Shown piece by piece: positions 8,528-14,974 of a stretch of DNA of 54,763 nt. The stretch covers positions 1 to 54,763 of the forward strand of contig JAFYNK010000017.1 in NCBI GenBank assembly GCA_017548125.1, written 5' to 3'. A program made the translations under genes and the position numbers. The notes below the pieces were generated by a model. The model was not told the origin of the DNA, made no database searches, and saw nothing but the letters and a program-made list of their open reading frames with translations. This stretch comes from Bacteroidales bacterium (GTDB lineage: Bacteria; Bacteroidota; Bacteroidia; Bacteroidales; F082). Numbering within the stretch: the stretch's first letter is position 1; each line of letters starts with the position of its first letter.

Positions 8528-10258
8528 ATGAATTTCTACAATGATAATAAAAGCTTAAAGTTTTATCTCTCACATCCTGTGATGGATAAGATCATCAAGT
8601 TGAAAGAACGCGACTTCGTTGATAGCGATAATGACATGATGGCTCCTGTCAATGTTGAAGACGCCATCGACAACTACGACAAGGTCCTTGAGATAGTAGG
8701 CGACTTGGCTGCCAACATACTAGAGATCAACTCCGAAGCCGTCGATCATGATGGCCCTCAAGTTGTCAACAACGAGATTGTCTATGCTAAAGGCACACAG
8801 AAAAACCACGAGGTGTTACGCGACGCCGGTCTCTACGGCATGTCGTTGCCTCGTAAATATAAAGGCTTGAACTTCCCTTACGTTCCTTACGTCATGGCTG
8901 CTGAGATAGTGTCACGCGCTGATGCCGGCTTCGCTAATATATGGGGACTTCAAGACTGTGCAGAGACAATTTATGAATTTGCTTCTGAAGAGATAAAAGA
9001 AAAATATTTGCCTCTCATCAACGAAGGCATGACATGTTCGATGGCTCTCACCGAGCCTGATGCCGGTTCTGATCTCCAGTCAGTAAGACTCAAGGCGAGT
9101 TATGATGATAAACACAACTGCTGGAGACTCAACGGTGTCAAGCGTTTCATCACCAACGGCGACGCTGACATCCAGCTCGTCCTCGCTCGTTCAGAAGAAG
9201 GAACGACAGACGGACGCGGCCTCTCTTACTTCCTCTACGACAGAAGAGATAACGCCGTGACAGTGAGACGCATAGAGAACAAACTCGGCATCAAAGGTTC
9301 CCCAACAGCAGAACTCGTTTTCAACAACGCTCCCGCCCTCATCATCGGCGAACGCCGCATGGGACTCATCAAATACGTTATGTCGTTGATGAACGGCGCA
9401 CGTCTCGGCGTTGGCGCTCAGTCAGTAGGCCTCGCTGAAGCCGCTTACCAAGAAGCTATGGAATACGCTCGCCAACGCGAACAGTTCGGAAAAGCTATCG
9501 TCAACTTCCCTCAGGTTTATGAAATGCTCGGCATCATGAGAGCTAAAATCGATGCAACACGCACTTTATTATATGAAACATCACGCTTCGTTGACTTATA
9601 TAAAGCCTACGACTCTATAAGCAAAGAAAGAAGCCTCACTGCAGAGGAACGTCAAGACATGAAATATTCTCAACGTCATGCCGATATGATGACTCCAATG
9701 CTCAAACTCTTCGCTAGCGAATATGCTAACCAAATAGCTTACGACTGCATCCAAGTTCACGGAGGCTCTGGCTTCATGAAAGAATATAAATGTGAACGTC
9801 TTTACAGAGATGCCAGAATATTAAGCATCTACGAAGGAACTTCACAATTACAAGTTGTCGCTGCTATCCGTTTCATCGGTAACGGTTCATATCTCAAACG
9901 CATTGAAGAATATGAAGCCATGCCATTGGCAGAAGAATTGTTGCCACTTCGCCAACGCATAATTAAGATGAAGGAAAGCTACCTCAACATCGTTGCTGCT
10001 GCCGACAAATTCGGCACATCATCAGAGGCTTACGACTTCCTCGCACGCCGCATGGTGGAAGCAATGGGTCACCTTATCATGAGTCATTTGTTGTTGCAAG
10101 ACGTTAATAGAATCTCAGAAGAACAAAACTTCAAAACCTCAGAAGAACAATTCATGAAGTCTTGCAAAATAATGATAGCTTTAGGTGAGTCCGAAATAGC
10201 AAAAATCCTTACATTTGTGGAAAATTTCAAAGAAGAAGATTTACAAATGTATAAATAA
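8528..10258 (+). CDS. Acyl-CoA dehydrogenase family protein, extended form
   Basis: This 576-aa flavoprotein is longer than the roughly 380-aa classic form because of extra N-terminal (about 1-80) and C-terminal (about 460-576) regions. Family motifs include CSMALTEPDAGSDLQS, the substrate/FAD loop near KRFITNGDADIQLV, ARQREQFGKAI, QVHGGSGFMKEY and RDARILSIYEGTSQ; the Glu of YEGTSQ (residue 436) is the catalytic base. With EtfAB it either oxidises acyl thioesters or, in anaerobes, reduces enoyl thioesters. Its placement between dehydratase, ACP and ketoreductase genes suggests the reductive direction, perhaps on ACP-bound substrates (inference). Confidence 0.9.
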   Translation: MNFYNDNKSLKFYLSHPVMDKIIKLKERDFVDSDNDMMAPVNVEDAIDNYDKVLEIVGDLAANILEINSEAVDHDGPQVVNNEIVYAKGTQKNHEVLRDAGLYGMSLPRKYKGLNFPYVPYVMAAEIVSRADAGFANIWGLQDCAETIYEFASEEIKEKYLPLINEGMTCSMALTEPDAGSDLQSVRLKASYDDKHNCWRLNGVKRFITNGDADIQLVLARSEEGTTDGRGLSYFLYDRRDNAVTVRRIENKLGIKGSPTAELVFNNAPALIIGERRMGLIKYVMSLMNGARLGVGAQSVGLAEAAYQEAMEYARQREQFGKAIVNFPQVYEMLGIMRAKIDATRTLLYETSRFVDLYKAYDSISKERSLTAEERQDMKYSQRHADMMTPMLKLFASEYANQIAYDCIQVHGGSGFMKEYKCERLYRDARILSIYEGTSQLQVVAAIRFIGNGSYLKRIEEYEAMPLAEELLPLRQRIIKMKESYLNIVAAADKFGTSSEAYDFLARRMVEAMGHLIMSHLLLQDVNRISEEQNFKTSEEQFMKSCKIMIALGESEIAKILTFVENFKEEDLQMYK

Positions 10259-10264
10259 CAATGT

Positions 10265-10331
10265 GGAATTAGGAATGAGGAATTAGGAATTAATTTCAAC
10301 AACTCCTAACTTCTAATTCCTAACTCCTAAC
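10265..10331. repeat. Second GGAATTAGGAAT hairpin spacer
   Basis: GAATTAGGAATGAGGAATTA is followed after a few bases by CTCCTAACTTCTAATTCC, an imperfect inverted repeat between the dehydrogenase and FabG genes. It is the same word family as 8440-8515. Confidence 0.75.
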
Positions 10332-10344
10332 TAAATTAAAAGTT

Positions 10345-11091
10345 ATGAGATTATTATTAGAAAATAAGACAGCTGTCATCACTGGTGCAGCAAGAGGCAT
10401 TGGCAAAGCTATCGCTAAACGTTTTGCAGAAGAAGGTTGTAACATCGCATTCACCGACTTGAACGAAGAAAGTATCAAAGCAACAGAAGCTGAATTACAG
10501 GCTTTAGGCGTTAAAGCTGTTGGTTATATGTCTAACGCAGCTATTTTTGAAGACGTAGAAAATACTGTAAAACAAATACATCAAGACTTTGGAAGAATAG
10601 ATATATTAGTCAATAATGCTGGCATCACACGCGACACTTTGATGATGAGAATGACTGAAAAACAATGGGACGACGTTATCACCGTCAACTTGAAATCTGC
10701 ATTCAACTTCATCCACGCCATCGTTCCTATCATGGCACGTCAACGTTGCGGCAGCATCATCAATATGGCTTCTGTAGTAGGCGTTTCTGGCAATGCTGGT
10801 CAAGCCAACTACGCTGCATCAAAGGCAGGTTTAATAGGTTTAGCAAAATCTATCGCCAAGGAAATGGGCTCACGCAACATCAGAGCAAACTGTATCGCTC
10901 CTGGTTTCATCATCACCGACATGACAAACCAAATCTCGGAAGAAGCAAGAGAAGAATGGATGAAGATTATCCCATTGAAGAGAGGCGGCACTCCAGAAGA
11001 CGTTGCCGACACAGCATTGTTCTTGGCTAGCGACTTGTCAAGATACGTCACAGGACAAACAATTCACTGCTGCGGCGGCATGAACTGCTAA
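10345..11091 (+). CDS. fabG: 3-oxoacyl-ACP reductase, FabG-type SDR
   Basis: This 248-aa short-chain dehydrogenase has the cofactor motif TGAARGIGKAIA near residues 13-24, NNAG at about 89-92, the catalytic serine in NMASVVG, and Tyr156/Lys160 in YAASKAG. Length and motifs match NADPH-dependent FabG. It would reduce 3-oxoacyl-ACP made by the two synthases upstream, and it closes the operon, followed by a strong terminator at 11122. It could serve as housekeeping FabG or as a pathway-specific reductase. Confidence 0.92.
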   Translation: MRLLLENKTAVITGAARGIGKAIAKRFAEEGCNIAFTDLNEESIKATEAELQALGVKAVGYMSNAAIFEDVENTVKQIHQDFGRIDILVNNAGITRDTLMMRMTEKQWDDVITVNLKSAFNFIHAIVPIMARQRCGSIINMASVVGVSGNAGQANYAASKAGLIGLAKSIAKEMGSRNIRANCIAPGFIITDMTNQISEEAREEWMKIIPLKRGGTPEDVADTALFLASDLSRYVTGQTIHCCGGMNC

Positions 11092-11121
11092 GAGATTTCC
11101 TTTTCATTTTATATTATGTTT

Positions 11122-11151
11122 GGAATCCCTAGATATTGGGATTCCTTTTTT
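11122..11151 (+). terminator. Terminator of the fatty-acid/ETF operon
   Basis: GGAATCCC and GGGATTCC form a perfect 8-bp stem with an 8-nt loop, followed by six T. The prophage begins about 45 bp downstream. Confidence 0.9.
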
Positions 11152-11196
11152 GTTATATTATAAAAAAAAGACGTCACATCACTTTGTAACGTCTCA

Positions 11197-11225
11197 TGAG
11201 CCACATGACGGACTCGAACCGTCGG
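11197..11225. other. Left attachment site (29-bp tRNA-Thr 3'-end copy)
   Basis: These 29 bp are identical to 38290-38318, which is the T-stem/loop and acceptor 3' end of the tRNA-Thr gene. No other tRNA part is present here, as expected for the distal att of a tRNA-integrated element. From here to the first gene at 11402 only the arm-like repeat at 11298 stands out. Confidence 0.93.
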
Positions 11226-11297
11226 AAAACTCGAAAAAGTTAAGTTGTTGATTGTCAAAAGTCTATAGTTTTATTTTTGCCGTTTTTCGTGCTTTTT

Positions 11298-11314
11298 TGC
11301 CGGTCTCCTGCCGG
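11298..11314. other. Candidate integrase arm-binding repeat (left)
   Basis: TGCCGG occurs twice, 11 bp apart (TGCCGGTCTCCTGCCGG). A matching pair with the same 11-bp period (TGCCGGACTCTTGCCGG) lies near the right end at 38207-38223. Symmetric placement at both ends suggests arm-type integrase or excisionase sites. Confidence 0.4.
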
Positions 11315-11401
11315 TGAAAATGTAGTAGAGCGTCCGCTAAAGCGTCTGTTTTTTAACGATTTATGCGTCCATCCTCTTCCCACGGCGTTATTAAATTTTT
11401 G

Positions 11402-12292
11402 TTATTTTCTTAATATTGTACCTATTTCTTTAGGTTCAAACCAATCTTCAATTTTGAAGATGTATAGTTTTTTGTTCTGATCATAATAGAATACATCTTC
11501 ATTTTTCCAATAACAATATTCCTTCGGTTCTCCCATTACTTGTTCCTTGAATCCCATCTTCTTTAATTCAGTTTTTATATAGTGTTTGCTATCGGGATAT
11601 TCTGAAACTATGCCGTTGATTTTATCTGTGCATTTCTGAAGGAATTGTCTTCTGACTAGGTGAAGGATGTTTTCTGCCGATAAAGCTATTAAATCACTAT
11701 GTTGAAAATAAAACTGGTTCCTTATCACATCTTTTATGTGTGATTTTAAAGGGTCTGGAAATGATGATGTATCTAATATTCCACCTTCGCCAGTAAGCAA
11801 CCAATTTACGTTAACGTTTGGCATGCGTCTCTTCAAACGAGCTATTGTTTCGTAAAACTCATTTGCTTCTTTCAATATCTCCTTCTTCTTTTTATAATGA
11901 ACATTGTCAAACTCTGCCTTGTTTGGGACGGCATGTTCTAAAGCCTGTGTGAATCTGCTTTTGAAACCTTTTTGCCATTCTTCAAGTTGCTCATGGCCAT
12001 ACGATGTTAGATAATTTCTCTCATTGTGGTTTGTGCAGAATTTATAAGACCACCAAGTTTCGTCGTAATCTGGAAATATTTTTTTAATTTTGTCGTCCAA
12101 AAAGTCTGGAGATTTTTTCCCGCTTGCCATATCGGCAACAATCTCTTCCCATCCAGCTTGAGGATAACCTAATTTTTCCCCAAGTTCGAGTTCTGAAGAA
12201 ACCTCTCCAAACCTTACCACATTGTCTATAAATGTGTAAATATCTCTTTTTTTGAGGGAACGGTATCTACTTAATTTGTTTTCTTTCTTCAT
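11402..12292 (-). CDS. Repressor-like regulator sharing the replicase C-terminal domain
   Basis: This 296-aa protein starts with a probable helix-turn-helix region (about 10-60), contains NVNWLLTGEGG near 162-171 (the motif seen at the end of the HTH domain of many Bacteroidota phage repressors), and then a C-terminal domain (about 182-296). That domain clearly matches the last about 105 residues of the replication protein at 14975: LKSHIKDVIRNQFYFQHSD against IKHIKDVIKEQFYMQEAD, then LSAENILHLV against LSASVILNLV, then FYYDQNKKLYIFKIEDW against FVYAKDRCYTFRIYDF. Four TGTAGAT boxes lie just upstream of its start. The shared domain may bind those boxes. It could be the lysogeny master regulator or a copy-control protein. 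Confidence 0.7.
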   Translation of the reverse strand: MKKENKLSRYRSLKKRDIYTFIDNVVRFGEVSSELELGEKLGYPQAGWEEIVADMASGKKSPDFLDDKIKKIFPDYDETWWSYKFCTNHNERNYLTSYGHEQLEEWQKGFKSRFTQALEHAVPNKAEFDNVHYKKKKEILKEANEFYETIARLKRRMPNVNVNWLLTGEGGILDTSSFPDPLKSHIKDVIRNQFYFQHSDLIALSAENILHLVRRQFLQKCTDKINGIVSEYPDSKHYIKTELKKMGFKEQVMGEPKEYCYWKNEDVFYYDQNKKLYIFKIEDWFEPKEIGTILRK

Positions 12293-12316
12293 ATTTTTTT
12301 TAGTATTTAAAATCTT

Positions 12317-12407
12317 TGTAGATTTTGTAAATTTTGTAGATAATCACCTTTAAGATGTTGATTTTTATTTACTTATTTATCTACAATTAATAAAATTCAT
12401 TGTAGAT
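12317..12407. repeat. TGTAGAT box cluster upstream of the regulator
   Basis: TGTAGAT occurs at 12317-12323, 12335-12341 and 12401-12407, and its inverse ATCTACA at 12379-12385, in the gap between the two minus-strand regulator genes. The same heptamer is dense at 17284-17472 and appears once in each toxin-antitoxin promoter repeat. Confidence 0.75.
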
Positions 12408-12415
12408 ACTTATTG

Positions 12416-12784
12416 TCATTTTCCTTGTTCAATAATTGACATCAGTTTTTCGATTTGTTTGTCTTTTTCTTTCAATGTCTCTTCCAAAATGGTGATGAGA
12501 CGGGATATTTTGTCGTTTGTTTCTACAGAATTATCATCAATTTGACGACACATTTCACCTTCTCCGGTGATTAACCAGTTCGCAGAAATGGCATAATCGC
12601 TACATAATTTCTGTATAATGTCCATTCCTGCTGCCATTCTCTTATTCAGAATTTCTGAAAATTTAGCGGGCTTTATTCCGATAGATTCTGCTAATAATGC
12701 TTTATTGAGGTTTGGATTTATCTTCAATATATAATTTATCGCCTCAATAACTCTTTCATTTACAACTATTTCAAAATTTTTCAT
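12416..12784 (-). CDS. XRE-type prophage repressor
   Basis: This 122-aa protein has an N-terminal helix-turn-helix (about 12-65: NKALLAESIGIKPAKFSEIL) followed by SANWLITGEGEM, the standard end of this Bacteroidota phage repressor family. A coiled-coil tail (about 90-122: ISRLITILEETLKEKDKQIE) probably dimerises it. It is transcribed divergently from the early operon, and the intergenic region holds two 18-bp direct repeats that overlap the early promoter. No LexA-like peptidase domain is visible, so induction would not be by self-cleavage. Confidence 0.82.
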   Translation of the reverse strand: MKNFEIVVNERVIEAINYILKINPNLNKALLAESIGIKPAKFSEILNKRMAAGMDIIQKLCSDYAISANWLITGEGEMCRQIDDNSVETNDKISRLITILEETLKEKDKQIEKLMSIIEQGK

Positions 12785-12790
12785 AAAAAT

Positions 12791-12833
12791 AATTCAGATT
12801 TTGTGTATTAAATTCAGAATTTATGTATATTTG
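12791..12833 (+). promoter_or_regulatory. Early promoter with paired repressor operators
   Basis: AATTCAGATTTTGTGTAT (12791-12808) and AATTCAGAATTTATGTAT (12811-12828) are near-identical direct repeats spaced 20 bp, two helical turns. They span the -33 TTG (12801) and overlap the -7 TATATTTG (12826-12833) of the rightward early promoter. They also lie just upstream of the divergent repressor start. Confidence 0.7.
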
Positions 12834-12869
12834 CAAACGCAGTTTAATATTAAATCCGAATGTAAATAT

Positions 12870-13058
12870 ATGAAAAAAATCGTAACGACAAAAGAGAACA
12901 TAGAAAAGCTATCGAAGACCTTTGGAGTGAGTATAATTTCGGTCTATAAAGCACTCCGTTTCGTCACCCGTGGCGAGCGTCCTGACAAGATAAGACAGGC
13001 GGCTATGAACATGGGCGCGACACTGTTAGAATCTAAATGTTTAACCAATAAAAATTAA
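12870..13058 (+). CDS. Small HTH protein, first early gene
   Basis: This 62-aa basic protein (MKKIVTTKENIEKLSKTFGV start) contains one helix-turn-helix-like segment (about 9-30: IEKLSKTFGVSIISVYKAL). It is the first gene after the early promoter and opposite the repressor, the position of a Cro-like or excisionase-like regulator. The ATG at 12870 is about 40 nt behind the -7 element. The function is inferred from position and size. Confidence 0.65.
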   Translation: MKKIVTTKENIEKLSKTFGVSIISVYKALRFVTRGERPDKIRQAAMNMGATLLESKCLTNKN

Positions 13059-13063
13059 TAACT

Positions 13064-13468
13064 ATGGAAAGAGAAATTAGAGAACTGTTAAAGTCCATTG
13101 ACAAATTGAATGTAACAGCCGAAAGATTAAAAATGACATTACAGGAAATGCAGATTGAAGAGTGGGATTATATTAGACTGGTTGTTAAAGAGCAGTTTTT
13201 CCGCGCGTGTGTGGAGAATATAAATTTACCAGCAAGGGCTATTTGCATTCTTATTCGTGGTGAATTTAATGTAAATATTAATGCTATGCATGTAAGAAGA
13301 ATACTTAACGACCGAGGATTTAAGGAGAGCTATGGCGTTTCCACAGTCTTTTGTGATTATAGATATGATAATCCTGACACCAGGTTAAGATATAAAGGAT
13401 TATGTTATGAATTTAATGTGAGAAGCATATTAACAGCTGAAGAGCTCCAGGATTTTGAAAGAATATAA
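13064..13468 (+). CDS. Uncharacterised early phage protein
   Basis: This 134-aa protein has an N-terminal coiled-coil-like helix (residues 1-35) and a region resembling a winged or plain helix-turn-helix (about 52-88: LPARAICILIRGEFNV, then MHVRRILNDRGF). I recognise no family. It starts 5 nt after the previous stop, behind the leader AACCAATAAAAATTAATAAC, which is repeated exactly before the next gene at 13488. Confidence 0.6.
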   Translation: MEREIRELLKSIDKLNVTAERLKMTLQEMQIEEWDYIRLVVKEQFFRACVENINLPARAICILIRGEFNVNINAMHVRRILNDRGFKESYGVSTVFCDYRYDNPDTRLRYKGLCYEFNVRSILTAEELQDFERI

Positions 13469-13487
13469 CCAATAAAAATTAATAACT

Positions 13488-13715
13488 ATGAGTACAAAAA
13501 GATCAGTCACTGTAGATTTCGATGAACTGTTTGAAGACATGTGCTACTTCGACCAGATTTCATTCATCGCCGATAAATTATGTGATCAGCGCTTGGAAGA
13601 CAAGCTTAAGATATTACGCAATTCCCTCACAGATGTCGAGATTATGGATTTTATCCATAAGAACGCAGACTTGGCTATCAAGGTTCTTAGAGGTGATGGG
13701 TTTGAGGTTGAATAA
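13488..13715 (+). CDS. Small acidic early phage protein
   Basis: This 75-aa mostly helical acidic protein (VDFDELFEDMCYFDQISFIA) matches no family I recognise. It is preceded by the same A/T-rich leader as 13064 and followed 2 nt later by the next small gene. Confidence 0.55.
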   Translation: MSTKRSVTVDFDELFEDMCYFDQISFIADKLCDQRLEDKLKILRNSLTDVEIMDFIHKNADLAIKVLRGDGFEVE

Positions 13716-13717
13716 TC

Positions 13718-13897
13718 ATGGAAGACAAGAATTTGAAAGAAAAATACGCCCAATTACAGGATGATTATCTTGATTTGGTGGAAAGGCATCATCAGTCGCT
13801 CAGAAATTTTAATGTGATAATCAAGGTGAAAGACAGATGCCTGATTATAGTATTGATATTCATGTTGATTCAATCAGTAATAAATATAGTGTTATGA
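13718..13897 (+). CDS. Small tail-anchored early protein
   Basis: This 59-aa protein starts MEDKNLKEKYAQLQDDYLDL, a coiled-coil-like helix, and ends with one hydrophobic segment (about 42-59: LIIVLIFMLIQSVINIVL). Its TGA overlaps the next ATG (ATGA). The function is unknown; it might anchor a replication or regulatory factor to the membrane. Confidence 0.5.
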   Translation: MEDKNLKEKYAQLQDDYLDLVERHHQSLRNFNVIIKVKDRCLIIVLIFMLIQSVINIVL

Positions 13898-14099
13898 GAT
13901 ACAAAGTAAAATATAAGTTGCGTACAAGAATGACGTGGTTTACTGGATAGAGACCACAGCGATGGATATTCCGCACAAAGATTACTATTTCGAGCACCTG
14001 GCAACGGTGGAAGCAATGAGGATATTGCTTGGCATGGCCGACGAACTGAAGGTCGGCAGGAAAGAATTAGTTGACTATGAAATCGTCTGGGAGGAGTGA
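13894..14099 (+). pseudogene. Small phage gene split by a frameshift
   Basis: From ATG 13894 the frame reads MRYKVKYKLRTRMTWFTG and stops at 13950. In the -1 frame the sequence continues KNDVVYWIETTAMDIPHKDY to a stop at 14097-14099 with sensible coding character (ATVEAMRILLGMADELKVGR). One missing base near 13927-13932 would restore a single protein of about 66 aa. It could be a true mutation, a sequencing error, or separate use of ATG 13962 (45 aa). Confidence 0.55.
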
Positions 14100-14102
14100 A
14101 AG

Positions 14103-14243
14103 ATGGGTGATAAAATTGAAATTGCAGGTTTCGTCGTCGCTCAGATAGGCGAAAAGACCATAAAGCTAGAAATCAAAAATGCTGATGATGTCATGGCGAT
14201 AGTTCCGATATCTAACAACGTAATAACAATAACTAAAAAGTAA
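14103..14243 (+). CDS. Very small phage protein
   Basis: This 46-aa beta-rich protein (MGDKIEIAGFVVAQIGEKTI at the start) lies tightly between neighbours (3 nt after the previous stop, 4 nt before the next ATG). No family is recognised. The tight packing and lack of alternative frames support it. Confidence 0.5.
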   Translation: MGDKIEIAGFVVAQIGEKTIKLEIKNADDVMAIVPISNNVITITKK

Positions 14244-14247
14244 GACA

Positions 14248-14769
14248 ATGAAAAAATTTCCAACAATAGAGAATTTTCTAGAAAACGCGTTCGAGTATGA
14301 AGAACTGGACGATTTGATGAGATATATTAAAGAAATAGGTAACGGATGTCTTAACAGACCGCTTAATATTTACGGCCAAAGTAATTGCGGCAAGACAGTT
14401 TTGGCTCGGCTTCTTAAAGAGATGTTCAAGGATGACGCTGTAATTATGGATAGTTGGCTGTTTTTAAGTAACTTCAACAATCACTGGGCTGACAAGAAAC
14501 TGGTCATCATAGATGAAAGAATAATAACAGATGACAGGTTTATTGAAAAGGTAATAAACACCTATCATTCCGACTACATTCATGTAGAGACAAAGGGAAA
14601 GATGCCACGGGAGGTCTTCAATAATATCACGTTTATAATATTTACAGAACATCCATTGAAGGAGAATGACAATATCGTCACAATGCGAATGAGACTTCCG
14701 ATATTTTATGACAGAATGGTGGCTGAATTGCCTGAGTTTAGCGAATACGTCAAATATTATCGATCATGA
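14248..14769 (+). CDS. Mini SF3-helicase-like P-loop ATPase
   Basis: This 173-aa protein has Walker A GQSNCGKT at 43-50 and Walker B LVIIDERI at about 85-92. The segment LSNFNNHWADKKLVIIDERI parallels LMSKFNGSWAGKLIVSVDES of the large replication protein at 14975, so it looks like a shortened paralogue of the SF3 helicase domain. It has no Toprim part and no C-terminal DNA-binding domain. It may load or inhibit the main helicase, or act as a separate replication ATPase. It overlaps the next gene by 4 nt. Confidence 0.65.
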   Translation: MKKFPTIENFLENAFEYEELDDLMRYIKEIGNGCLNRPLNIYGQSNCGKTVLARLLKEMFKDDAVIMDSWLFLSNFNNHWADKKLVIIDERIITDDRFIEKVINTYHSDYIHVETKGKMPREVFNNITFIIFTEHPLKENDNIVTMRMRLPIFYDRMVAELPEFSEYVKYYRS

Positions 14770-14972
14770 ACTATTATTCCAAACAATTATACATCCACAT
14801 GCAGAATCTTCCTAAGGGAGACTACATAAGGATCCGTGACGAGCTTTGCGGGTTCTTGGGGTGGAGTCTGCCGAAGTTTTATCGGCGGGTAACAGGTGAA
14901 ACAAGAATAAATTACCAGGAGAGAGTTCTGATCGAAACTTTCTTCCAGAAGAAAATTTTTAAAATTGAATAG
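14766..14972 (+). CDS. Small probable DNA-binding protein
   Basis: This 68-aa basic protein has a helix-turn-helix-like core (about 22-55: IRDELCGFLGWSLPKFYRRV). The start overlaps the stop of the ATPase gene (ATGA), and it ends 2 nt before the replication protein. A helicase loader or origin-binding role is possible but not shown. Confidence 0.5.
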   Translation: MNYYSKQLYIHMQNLPKGDYIRIRDELCGFLGWSLPKFYRRVTGETRINYQERVLIETFFQKKIFKIE

Positions 14973-14974
14973 AT

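Noticed and set aside
11197-11225. A second, broken tRNA-Thr gene
   Set aside because: Only the 29-bp 3' end is present, exactly as expected for an att site made by integration.
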